Source: Sordaria brevicollis (lineage: Eukaryota; Ascomycota; Sordariomycetes; Sordariales; Sordariaceae). From it: a stretch of 64,000 nucleotides of DNA. The DNA lies in the NCBI GenBank assembly GCA_033439795.1, contig JAUTDP010000006.1:682001-746000 (forward strand), given 5' to 3'. The notes beneath the pieces are model-generated. The model saw nothing but the letters and a program-made list of their open reading frames with translations. It was not told the DNA's origin and did not search any database. Numbering within the stretch: position 1 is the first letter of the stretch; each line of letters begins with the position of its first letter. The position numbers and the translations under genes were made by a program. Shown here in pieces: positions 13,481 through 25,760 of this stretch.

Positions 13481-15345
13481 ATAAAAAAGTAACCGAATAA
13501 ATTACTTAAATCTACTCTATAATTATAATTATACAAATATAATAAAATATATTAATATTAATAAGAGTATAACCCTAGCTAACTTTATTAAATAATATTA
13601 CTACCCTTAACGAATTTAACGAAGAGGACTATAGTATTATTATTTATATAAACGAATTAACTATTAATATAGCCCAATTAGGAATTCTCCTTAATATTAT
13701 TAAATATTCTCGATTTAGGCTTTATAATCTTTAGAAGTACGTATATTACGTATATATTAAAAAAGTATTTAATATAGCTTAGGAGAAGTTCTATAACTTC
13801 TTTAAATAATAGATTATAATTATTATATATTTAAAGGATATATATATTATAATTAAAGAGTAGTAAGTTACTTATTATATTAATAAAAGGCGTAATTTTA
13901 GCTATCGTACTATATTCTTAATCGAATCGGTTAATCGAAATTTAAAAAATTTTATTATTAATAGTAATTATCCTCCTTTACCCAATTTCCTTAATAATAT
14001 TTAATTCTATATATTATATAATAAATTAATTATCCTTTTATATATAGGTAATAATCTAATTATTGGCGCCATTATATAGAACTTTCGTCTACTTAATATA
14101 ATACAGGATAGAATTAAAAAGAAGGAAGAAAAAGAAATATAATTTATATAATTAAACTATTTCTATATATAATAATTAAAAAATATATTATATTTTATTT
14201 ATTAGCGCGCTTTCGAATTAATTATAAAATAATACCGTATAGTAAAGGGTATTATTATAACGGCGAAAAATCTTAACCCCGTTGAATTTGAACTATATAC
14301 GGGCAAATTTATTAAATAATTTAATTTATTATATTCGTATTAATTATTTCCTAAATTCGAAACCCGGCCGTTATTATTAAAATTTAGTAAATTAAATTTC
14401 CATCCCTATTATTAATTTTCTAGAAGCTATACTAATAATAATAAATATTTTAAATATTATAATTTTAACCGTATTAATAATTTACGTAGTCGATTACATA
14501 ATAAATAGCCCTTTATTCGAAATTCTAACGCTCCTTAATTTATTATACTAATTAATATTTAAATTTCTATTTAAATTCCGGTTCCCCGATCGATTACGCT
14601 AATTACTACTTAAACTCCTCCTCCTTTTATTATACTAATTGCAGTATTACGACTTCGAAGAAGGCCTCCCCTTTAACCTACTCGTAGAGGATTATAGCCT
14701 ACCTAGGGCCGTAGCCTTGCCCGAAACTAAAACTTTATATCTTCGATATATATAGCGCTATTAATCTAGCGTAACGCATTTATATAAAAAAGTATTAACC
14801 TAAATACCGAAAATATTACCGATTATTCTTAACCTAGCGTTATATAATTTAAGAGGCGGGGTCGCCCGTTTAATAGTAAGAATAAATTTAAAGAAAGAGG
14901 AGAAATAAAGGGAAGTACATTAATACGGGGTAGAAATAGTAGAAGTAATAAAAGTAATAGAGGAGGAGGAGCGGTATTACCTAGTATTACGCTAACGTAA
15001 AGGAAATTATAGGAAGTATATTAATAATTAAATACGTTAATTATATAAATAAAATTAATAATATACGAATTAATATAAATTAATATATTAAATTCTATTA
15101 AATTCGATTAAGTAGCGACTTTAATTAAGCGATTTTAATTGATTGCAATATATAAAAGTGTGACCGTGGCGCTAAGTGCTTTGTAAGACCGCTATAGAAC
15201 CGCCCTATAAAATTAGATTTGGGCGCTAATTTGGCTATACGTATTAGTTTGGGCTGACCAAACCTTGAAATAATATAATGCCTAGACTCTGGGTTAAAAT
15301 TTATAAAAGAATATATGGGCGACTACGTCCCAATGTGACCGAACG

Positions 15346-15426
15346 CTAGGGTTCGGGTTATATATGGGAGAAAAAAGTGGGGGTCCGTACAAATAGCGTT
15401 TTCAATCCGTACAAATAGCGTTTCTC
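15346..15426 (-). repeat. MULE right terminal inverted repeat
   Basis: Reverse complement of the left terminal repeat over 81 bp with one C/T difference. It ends ...AAATAGCGTTTCTC and is followed by the TTTATTTT target duplication. It carries the same doubled internal motif as the left end. Confidence 0.9.
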
Positions 15427-17751
15427 TTTATTTTTATTTAAAGTAGTTTATGGAAATTTAATAAATAGAATATTTTAAAATAGATATATCTTTTAAGCGT
15501 ATCCGTCGGCCTTTTTTTAAAATAACCTTCGTATATAAAAATAAAATATTTCGTTCCGGTATATTTATATTTCTTTCTTATTTCTGCTTTAATTAATACC
15601 GATTAATATATATTTTCGCCCGGGTTTATACTAATTATCGTAATTGCGTATTTTATTATCGAACTTTCGTTAAATTATTCGAAATCTTCGAAATACGGTA
15701 TAATATTCCTTAGCGGTAGTAATATTACAATAACCTTTATACGGTTCTTAGCTTAAACGAATTCCGTTAGAGAATAATTATTTTAGATATAGATTGGGTA
15801 TAAATATATAGTATATTTATTATTTTATTTTTCAATTTCTTCCTTAATATAATTTTAATTATTTAATAGTATTTAGAGTTTATTTATTCTATATCGATTT
15901 TAATTACCGCGAATAATAATAATAATTTTAAATAATATTTATAAATTATTGAATCTATTTTAAACGTAATTTTATATATATAAATATTTCTCCCGATTTT
16001 ATAATTTAATATAATACCGAAGTATTATTCAATTATAAAATATATAGGGAATATTATAATATTTTGAATAAATTACTTTATAAATCCTTTTTTACTTATT
16101 ATTAAATGCGAATTAATAGGATATTAATTATAATATTATTTAATAGTTAATATTCGTTAAGACCGATATTAAATTTAGAGATTATATTTTTAATTAAGTT
16201 AAATAAAAGAAGTTTATTATTATTATTACCGGTATTAATACGAATATTTCCGGGATTATATCCGAAGATCGCTAAGGGCTTTTAGTATATATTTAAACGA
16301 ATAAAGTAAATTATTTAATTATTTATTTATATGGGAAAAATTTATTATTATTTATTATTTATTTAATATAAATATTTACTTTATTTTATATTTATTTATT
16401 TTTAATATACCTTTTCCTAGTAATAAAGTAAGTAATACGGCTTTATATATATAATATTTCGTTAATAATTTTAATATTAATTATATTTAAAATCGTTAGT
16501 AATATTAATATTATAAATAGCGTTAAAACCCTATATAAATATTTAATAATAATATTAACCGTATTTTTCCTTAATTATAACGATATAAATAAGTTTTAAT
16601 TCGTTTAATAGTTAAATATTAATTAAAATTTATTAGGACGTAAATATAATAAAGGAAAAGATAAGGATTCGGACGAATATAAATGCGGAATTTAATAGTT
16701 AATAGAAAATATAATTTCTACGAACGTTAGGTCTACCCTTTAAAATATAATTATAATTCTAAATACCGAATTTAATATTTCGATTCCTTTAGATTCTTAT
16801 TTTTTAAATACCGATTCTTTCCCGAATATTAGTTAATTGTAATTTAATAAACGTATTATTATTACCGGCTTGAAAAAAAGTAATTTACTAAGTATTTTAA
16901 GATTATTATTAATTTCCCGATTAATTTCCTATAAACGGCGTTGGATAGTATTCTAAATAGAGGATAATATCCGCTTTTCGGATATTTATAATTCGTTTAA
17001 ATACCCGATTTATAATAGGTAAATAATATATATTAAATATATTTAGAATTTATTAATAATAGGTTGCTAATTAATTATATAGAGTACTTTTCGGTTTATA
17101 TAAACGAATGCCTTTACGTTTTATTCGTTATATAAATTTAAATTCCGAAGAGTTTAAGCTTCCGGTTATATTTTATAAGCGTAATAAAAAAGGGAAGGAA
17201 AAAGTTAAAGATTTTACGCCCGATTAATGTATAAAAATTAAAGAATTTAAGGTTAAAAAATAAAGATTTATTTATTAAATTAAAGAAAAAAGGTTAGAGT
17301 ATTTTAAATTGGAATAATAAATTAGTTAAACCGTTTAATTTAAAATTAATTTTTTTAGTAATACCGTTAGTAATAACGAAATTAATAATAGTTATATTAA
17401 TTTTTAAAATACGGAAGTTTATTTAACGTTTAAAATTAATATAATTTAATATAACGAATTCGATATTAAACGTTAAAAAGCCAATTTATCCTAATATAAC
17501 GATTTTAATATCGAAAGTTAAAGAATTAACCTTTAGGGATTTAATAAAGGAGATTTTATTAATTTGATTAGAAATTCTCCGATTTATCGCTAAAGTATTA
17601 TTTTACCTTTTCCTTCTTTTAATAAAATAATATTTATTTTATTTTTTATAAAGAGCGAAGAGGCTAACCCGATATTTATTACCTTATTTCTAAATAAGAT
17701 AAATATAAATACTCTTTAAATATAATTCTTTTAATTTATTTAATTAAACTT
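15427..17751 (+). repeat. unclassified RIP relic, right of the MULE
   Basis: AT-rich relic between the MULE and the chromovirus. The plus strand has protein-like runs, such as EEFKLPVIFYKRNKKGKEKV near 17,150 and YNDFNIESQRINL-like sequence near 17,500, broken by RIP-type stops. I recognise no domain. Together with 10,027-11,774 it is probably one older element opened by the MULE. Confidence 0.5.
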
Positions 17752-17756
17752 AACGG

Positions 17757-18042
17757 TGTTATAGGATTATACCTGTGCTATACCCGGTATACGCACTGAC
17801 CACCTATATAGGTGCCCAAATCCCTAGCGACCATTCCCGACTATACCACGTATATTATAACTCGATATAGTTTAAATTTGGTCACCTATAATTACGTACA
17901 GTATTACGTGGGTGCGTACGGACTAGGGTATAGGCTCGCGCCTATATATTTAATCCTCCGTATATACTTCTCCCTTCCTTTCCTTCGTATAATAATATAT
18001 ATTTTATTATATATTTAACGGTATTAACGCTATCCTTTAATA
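17757..18042 (+). repeat. 5' LTR of the chromovirus
   Basis: 286 bp, beginning TGTTATAGGATTATACC and ending ...CTATCCTTTAATA. It matches 25,150-25,435 base for base apart from transition differences. Its first 150 bp keep many C-before-A sites (for example CACTGACCACC at about 17,795) that are T in the 3' copy. Confidence 0.92.
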
Positions 18043-21000
18043 ATTTATTACACTTTCTTTAACACTATACGCGTAATTTTCGAGGAAGATTAATCGTTAA
18101 TTATATTAATTAATATTAAGATTCGTTTTTTTAGCGGTTAACGTTCTAGCGACGGTCCCGCGGTTAATTCGAATTAAGTAATTACTAAAATGAATATTAT
18201 TATTACGGTCGTTCGTATTTTCTTTTCCTTTATATTTATTAAAATATATTAATTTAAGCGATTAATATCCAATTTAATCCCCGTTGTAATTATTAATACC
18301 CTTATTATAGCTATTATACTTTCCGAAATTAGAAACGTCGACCTTCGTAATATCGAATTCTAGGACTAATTTACCGACGTTATTTATACGCTTAATAACG
18401 ATTCTATTATTATCTTAATTTTTATTACTTAAATTCTTAATTTAAGTAATTACTTTATATTCTTAATTACCGTTTATACGTTCGCCCGCTTTATATAATT
18501 TAATATTATTTTTATTATTATTAAATTCTAAAATATTAAAAAAGACCTTAAATAATCCGAAGACGAGAATAATTAATTGCATTAGAATTTCGATTAATTC
18601 CGTACTTTAATTTAAAATAAAAATTAAATTAATATAATTCTTAATACTAATTTCGCGATTTTTAAAATTAATCATACCCTTTAATTTTCAGACGCCGCTA
18701 TTAAGTAATAAATTTAATACGACGTTTATAAATAAACTTTCGCTAATACCGCTTTTTAATATAATAATATCGTTAACGATTTTTAAATTCGTTTAATTAC
18801 CCTTTAATAAAATTTATCCGACGTTTAGAAGCGTTATTCTAATTTTAAAATTAATTCCTAAAATATAATTAAGCGCGAAATAATTAAATATTAAAAAATA
18901 ATTAATAATTTTCGTTAGCGTTTATCCAAATTTATTAACCTTACGTCTATATTTTTACCCGACGATAATAATAATAATAATTCTAATTTTAATAATTCCG
19001 AATCCGAATTTAATAATATAATTATTAACGACCCGGTCGGAGGTAATAATAATAATAGTTATAAGTCGGTATTACGTATTATTATTTCCCTTACTTTTAA
19101 TAATATTAATAAAGTTTTTAAAAGAGTTATTAAATTTTATTAATAATACGTTAATATTTTATTCGCTTTTAAAAATAAACCCTCCGCCTTTAAAACCGAA
19201 GATATTAAATTTTCTTTAATTTCCCACTCCCTTTATAATAAATTTTAGGAGGTAATCGAGCCCGAATTTATTAAAATTCTATTTAATAAACCGGTTAAAT
19301 AATTTATTACTTTTAATTTATTTAAATAAATAATTAATAAATATAATAACGTTAATATTATAATTTAAATTCGTTATAAATTTGAAGATTTAAAGATAAG
19401 TAAAATAAAATAATTTAATTTCGAAGATAAATTCGTTATTATTATTAAGCATTATTAATTTAATAATAATATAAAGATTTATTACCTCTATTAACGTTTA
19501 ACCGAGTACTTCTATAATGTTATCGCCCTATAGCGCCCTTAGCCTAAAGATAATAAATTCGACGAATAATTCGAAATAATCTACAATTTCGCTAAATAAT
19601 TCGAATAAAAAGATTAATATAATAAAATCGCTAACCCTTATTATAAATTTAATATTAATAACCCTATTATTAGTTTTAATTCCGTTTTTAGTAATACGAA
19701 CGGTTCTATTCCCGAATTTATTATTAATAAGGGCGGTATTACTATAAATTTCGATTCTATATCCGTTTTCGACGTTTAAATTTCTTATATAATTAATAAT
19801 AATATATTTTAATATTATATAAAGACTAATATTTATACCCGCTATAATTATAAAGGTTATTTCTCTATTAAATATAAGGGTTGTATTTAATTTAAAAAGG
19901 AGGTGTCCGAATATAAATTACGTAAAGAGAGAGAGAAGGAGAAGAAAGAAAAGAAGGATAAAAAGGAGAAGGAGAAAAATAATAATAATAATAATAATTA
20001 ATAATAGCGCCCTATTTAAAATTAATATAAATATAATTAATATAATTATTATAACGTTAATATTATAAATATTCCCGCTTTTAATACTCCGATTCTTAAT
20101 TACTTTATATTATAATAATAATTTATTTATTACCCTACCCTTATATACCTTTACGGTTTCGTAAGCCTAATTATAAATAATAAAAATAATTCTATTAACG
20201 GTTAAGGAAATATATAGCTTTTTATTTAAATTATAATTAGAGGTTAACGTTTATTAAATATAAATAAGGAAGAGGATAATTAAAGAATATTTTTATAATT
20301 AAATTTAAAATTATTAAAATTAATAAATTTTTTATAAATAGCCGTTATAAATACCCTAATTTATTAAATTTTTCTATTTATTTATTTTATAGACCGTATA
20401 AAATATATTATATTATATTCGTTAATAACGGTTATACCGCCTTAGGGTTTATTAACCGTCGTTTTATTTTACGTAATAATTTCCTAATTTTTAAATTCTA
20501 ATTCCCTAAATTCCTATACTTCATTAATAATTAAACGAAGGGTAATATTACGTATTTTAATCGTTTAATTATAAATATTAACGTATATTACGAATTTATT
20601 AATTTCCTTATTTATAACTTTATAAAGGATAATTTTATTATTTTCGGATACCCGTAATTAATTTATTACGCCCTTAATATCGATTAACTTAACGATCGCT
20701 TTATTTTCGGCTCCGCTTACGAATAACGCGGTTATTTTCCCCTAAGAATATTCCACTATTTATATTATATACCGTTATTATATAAATATAATATCGATAC
20801 GCCCTTAATTATTATTTTTAATAATATATTTTCCGTTATTATTTTTAAAAATTCCTTTAGGATGCGATTAATTTATTAAAAACCCTCCGTTTTAAATATT
20901 TTTAATAAAGGAGAGTTGGATACCCCCGCTTTATTATTGGAGGCCGTTTATTAAATTTTTATTTCCGCGATTATTAAACGTATTATTTGTTAATGTTTTA

Positions 21001-22189
21001 ATAAATTTAAATAGAGGGTCGCTAATAAAATAAGCGCGGTCTTTATTAATAAGGTTATTAACGGTTAAATTCTTATATTAACGGTTATAATATATTATTA
21101 CCCCCCTCCCTTATTACGTATAATCCCCGTATTATATTATTTAGTTAGAGGAATATATATTTCTTTCTTTAATTATCGAACGCCGGTCCGCCTTTATTAT
21201 ATTTTTAAGGGACCCTTCGATTTAACCGATATTAAAGAATTTTTAATAATTATATTTAATTAATTCGCTAAAAAATATAAATTTTAAATTATTTATATAA
21301 TGAAGGTAAATATAGTAAAAAATATTTAATATATAATGGACGAGGATAAAATAATAGAAGAAAAAAGCGTCCTAACCCCGAATATAATTAATGATAATTT
21401 TACGGTTAATATAATTAAAAATATTATAAATAGTAAAGTAATTTATTATAAAAAATTCTTCGGTAATAATTATTATATTTAAATTAATATATTTTATAGT
21501 ATTAGAGGTAAAGAAGTTATTAAAATAATTAAAATCTCCGCTTTAATTATATTTATAAACGATACCTCCGATTTCTAAATTTACGAAAAGATTATTAATT
21601 ATTATTTTACCGCTAATAATATTAATATTAGTAAAATTATATTTAAAAATATTATTAAATTCTATAAAAAAGTAAATAAACCTTTAAAAACCGACGTTTA
21701 AATTTAATAAAAATTATTTCGGTAATATTAGTAATAAATGAATAATTTCTATTAGGAAAGCGCTAATATATTACCCCCTAATCGGTTTTATAATTTTAAA
21801 TTCGAATTTAAATTTAGCGTTATATTACCCGTTTTTTATAATTATATTTTTAATTTAAAAGAATTTAACGTTATTAAAAAATAAATCGACGATAATTTAA
21901 AGAAAAAGTTTATCCGGCTATTATAATTAAAAGCCTTTATTTTTATACTTTTAATTAAGAAATTAAGAAGAGGAGTTCGCGTTTATATTAATTATTAAGG
22001 TATTAATAACGTTATTTTTAAATTTTATTATTTATTCCCGCTTATTAAAAAGATATTCAATATTATTTATTATATTAAAATTTTTATTAAATTAGATATT
22101 ATTATTACCTTTAACCGGGTTTATATTAAAGAAGGTTACGAATGGTTAATTACGTTTATAATAAGGTTTAAGCTATTTGAGTCCTTAAT

Positions 22190-22440
22190 TATGCTTTTTA
22201 GCCTCTAGGGCGCCCCCGGCGCCTTTTAGAATTATATTAATAATATTTTATATAATATTTTCGACGTTTACGCGACCGCTTATTTCGATAATATTTTTAT
22301 ATATTTTAATAATGAGAAGGATTACGAACGATATATTAATAATATTTTCGAACGCTTAATTAAAATTAGTTTGAACGTAAATATTAATAAATATAAATTC
22401 TATACGAAACGTATAAAATACTTCGGTTTAATTATTATAT
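22190..22440 (+). pseudogene. chromovirus reverse transcriptase relic
   Basis: Frame with DVYATAYFDNIFIYFNN from about 22,263, matching the DxxTAYxDDILIYS block with the second Asp changed to Asn. It is followed by ERLIKISLNVNINKYKFY, matching LxxxGLxxxxxKCxF, and by an IKYFGLII block at about 22,417. It is dead through RIP substitutions and stops. Confidence 0.8.
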
Positions 22441-24644
22441 TAAATAATATTAAAATAGATTTAAATAAAATTAAAACTATATTCGATTAGGCGCCCTTTT
22501 AATTTAAAAAATCGTTCTAATAGTTTTTCGGCTTCGCGAATTTTTATTAACGTTTTATTAAAGTATTTTTGACGATAGTATCCCTATTATACGAATTAAT
22601 AAAGAAAGACGTATTATAATTATAATCCGACCGCTATTAATCCGCTTTTAATGTATTAAAGAAGGTCTTCGCGACCGGACCCGTATTAAAAATTTATAAT
22701 TAGATTGAAAAGACCGTAATTGAGATAAATATATTTAATTAAATAATAAGGGGTATATTTTTATAATATAATAACGACGGAGTATTATATTTAATCGTTT
22801 ACTTTTTAATAAAATATATAATTTAGGAATATAATTACGACGTTTATAATAAAAAATTTTTAATTATTATTAAGGCGTTGGAAGAGTAGTAACCCGAATT
22901 TAAAGGAGTATAATAATTATTCGATATTTTAACGGACTATAAAAATCTAAAGACCTTTATAATTAATAAATAATTTATATAGCGGTATATATATTAATTA
23001 TAATTTTTATTATATTTTAACTTTCAAATTCAATATACCTTAAGATCGAAAAATTTACGCCCTAATACCTTTAATAAAAAGTTTAACGATATCCCTACGG
23101 GTATTAAAGACGAATACTTCGCTACCCGTTAACGTACCCTTTTTTAACCCTTATAATTCGTAAATGGTTACCTTAATAAAAAAGACTTAGCCTTTTATTA
23201 TTCCCTCTCCTTAATAAATAATTATAAAAATAAATCGATTAATAATATTATTTTAAATAATTATAAAAATTCCGTATTCTTTTAGGAAGCGGTTTCCGCC
23301 CTAAACGACCTAAATAATTATAATTAATTAATTTCAATTTATAAAATCCTTTATAAAATTTTTAGCGAATATTAAATTACTTTTAACGGTATTATTAAAT
23401 AGCGCGACTATATAATAATCGACTTTTATAATAAGGAATTCTAATTTTAATTAATTAATCGCTAATATAATTCACTTAGTGTAAATTACCTTAATTACGA
23501 CGCTATTTACGAATTCCTATCCCGAGAATTTTATTAGGAGGGTATAGTTAACGATATACGTATATTTTATAAAATTTGCCTACTTTATATAAAAATTAAA
23601 TTCCTTAAGCGTAATTTTACCGGCCTTTTTAAAACCTTACCCGTTGCGCTAATTCTTTAAATCCGTATTTTTATCGATTATATTATTCCGCTCCCCGGTA
23701 ATTTTTACCTTAATTAAAAATTTAAAAATATTTATATTATCGTTAATTGGTTAATAAAAATACGGTATTTTATATTAATAATTACGCTATTAATAAAAGA
23801 ATTAGCCGAACGTTTTATCGATTATATTTATTACTTTTATAGCCTTTTAAATTCTATCCTTTTGGATAAAAGTATTTAATTCGTATTATAATTCTAATTT
23901 TCTTTATATTAACGCTTAAGTATTAATTGTATTTTAACCTCCGTTTTCTACTTTTAAACGAACGCCCAAACCGAACGTATTAATACGGAAATAAAATAAT
24001 ACTTCCGATTATACGTTAATTAAATATAAATCGATTAGGTTAAATAGTTTCCCTTTATAAAATTCGCTAATAATAATATAATATCTTCGTTAATAAGTTT
24101 ATTACTTTTCTTCGTTAATTATAATTATTACCCCCGTATAAATACCGAATTTTGTAACCCCTTACCGTTAATATTATTATTTATATAATTAAAAGAATAT
24201 TATAAGGTTAACGAATTCGCCGATTACTTCTACAAAATTTAGGATTTCGTAATTTAGTAGATTAAATATAATTAAAACCGGTACGAAGAAAACGCTAATA
24301 AAAAGCGGGTTAATTTAATAAAATATAAAAAAGGGGATACCGTCCTACTTAATATATTTAATTTAATTAGTAATCGCCTATATATTAAATTCTCCTTCTA
24401 TTAGGAAGGATTATTTAAAATTTTAAAAGCGGATTTATATACCGTTAAATTATAATTACCTAATAATATAAAATATTCGCTAATCTTTTACATTTTAATA
24501 ATTTAACATTAAACCGGTTAAAATCTCCCCGGCTAAGTTATCGATTCTAACGTCCGTATTAACGAAGGTAGAATTATAATTCGTACCGACGATTATAAAG
24601 AATATATTAAATAAAAATTCGATAAATTATTAAATATTAAATAA

Positions 24645-24780
24645 AAAAGAAAAAACTATTATTAATATTATTTAATTAAATAGAAGGGCGATTATAACCC
24701 TATTTAGGAAAAGGTCGATAATATTATTAATTATAAAGTACGTTTTTAAGAATTTTATTACGATTACCCTAATAAATTAA
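24645..24780 (+). pseudogene. chromodomain relic of the retrotransposon
   Basis: Between integrase and the 3' LTR the frame reads YLIK-stop-KGDYNPI-stop-EKVDNI, then a FYYDYP end. This fits the YLVKWKGY...TWEPxxNL...FHxxYP pattern of chromodomains carried by fungal Gypsy elements, with Trp/Gln codons turned to stops. Such domains steer insertion to H3K9me-marked DNA in the family. Confidence 0.62.
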
Positions 24781-25149
24781 TACCGCCCTGTATTAAGGAA
24801 CTTCTCGACCGCTTCGAATAAGAAGGAAAATACCTAATAACGGACCCCGTTATTCGTAATGAGTAACCTAACGTTAATACCGAATCCTACGCTTTACGCC
24901 GCCGCTCTGCCCGCTTAACGTAACGATTCGCTATTTCTAAAATAGAGTTATTACTAACCGAAAAGGAGGTAAAGGAGGGATTTATAGAAGTAATAATAAA
25001 GATTGTACAATTTTTAATAAATAAATAATTTAAAATATAGTTAGCGTTATAATTAAAAGTATTTAATAAATTAATAAAGGATTTTAAATTATAATTATAC
25101 GAATATATAGATTTTTTTAATTTTACGAACTTCTTTTAAGGGGGGATAG

Positions 25150-25435
25150 TATTATAGGATTATATTTATACTATACCCGGTATACGTATTAATTACTTAT
25201 ATAGGTACTTAAATCCTTAGCGACTATTTTCGATTATAGTACGTATATTATAGCTCGATATAATTTAAATTTGGTTATTTATAATTACGTATAGTATTAC
25301 GTGGGTGCGTACGGACTAGGGTATGGGCTCGCGCCTATATATCTAGTCCTCCGTATATACTTCTCCCTTCCTTTCCTTCGTATAATAATATATATCTTAT
25401 TATATATTTAACGGTGTTAACGCTGTCCCTTGATA
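25150..25435 (+). repeat. 3' LTR of the chromovirus
   Basis: 286 bp, beginning TATTATAGGATTATATT and ending ...CTGTCCCTTGATA, followed by AACGG. Its left half is more C-to-T mutated than the 5' LTR, while its right end is less so (GTGTTAACGCTGTCCC against GTATTAACGCTATCCT). Confidence 0.92.
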
Positions 25436-25496
25436 AACGGGCTAATTTCATTTTAGGATTGTATTATTAATATATTAATTTTATATTATAATCCTA

Positions 25497-25760
25497 TTAA
25501 TTCGATATTATTCTTATTTTACTTCCTTAATCAAATAAATTTATTTAATTTATTACTTTAAATTAGGAAAAGTATTATTTATATTTTACTTTTTACTTTC
25601 GGGAACTTATTTAAATTATTACCACGGGTTAATTCGATATTATTTTTATTTTACTTCTTTAATTGAACGAATTTATTTAATTTATTATTTTAAATTAAAA
25701 AAGGTATTATTTATATTTTACTTTTTATTTTCGGGAATTTATTTAAATTATTATTAGGGT
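25497..25760 (+). repeat. 132-bp tandem duplication (two units)
   Basis: Two adjacent copies begin TTAATTCGATATTATT at 25,497 and at 25,629. They share the full unit through TTTCGGGAACTTATTTAAATTATTA with scattered transitions. They lie directly right of the chromovirus. No coding content is apparent. Confidence 0.85.

Larger units (their letters stand above)
11775..15426 (+). mobile_element. Mutator-like DNA transposon (MULE), RIP-inactivated
   Basis: A 3,652-bp element bounded by 81-bp terminal inverted repeats (11,775-11,855 and 15,346-15,426) that differ at one position. It is flanked by an 8-bp direct repeat TTTATTTT (11,767-11,774 and 15,427-15,434), a size typical of MULE target duplications. 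The interior plus-strand relic encodes a MULE-type DDE transposase. DNTYKINNKG from 13,171 corresponds to the first catalytic Asp block, FGFIN to the FxF block, a VIIINYDLIIKNAI-like segment to the VxxTDRDxALxxAI block, and IYIFYINKNVILNIK to the LCxWHxxKNV block. RIP stops run through it. The last 300 bp and both ends are much less mutated than the middle. Its insertion splits older relic DNA. Confidence 0.85.
17757..25435 (+). mobile_element. Chromodomain Ty3/Gypsy LTR retrotransposon (chromovirus), RIP-inactivated
   Basis: A complete 7,679-bp element. Two direct LTRs of equal length (286 bp) lie at 17,757-18,042 and 25,150-25,435, with ends TG...TA (TG...CA before RIP). They are flanked by the 5-bp target duplication AACGG (17,752-17,756 and 25,436-25,440). 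A polypurine tract AAGGGGGGATAG precedes the 3' LTR. Plus-strand relics include a gag region (about 18.1-20.3 kb), RT with YFDNIFIY at 22,281 (YIDDILIY in the family), integrase at about 23,540-24,120 (including a TERIN block), and a chromodomain-like segment at about 24,645-24,780. Stops at former Gln/Trp codons show RIP. The order and the chromodomain place it among chromoviruses. Confidence 0.9.

Noticed and set aside
17812..18018. 68-codon open frame in the RIP block
   Set aside because: Lies entirely inside the 5' LTR of the chromovirus; chance open frame.
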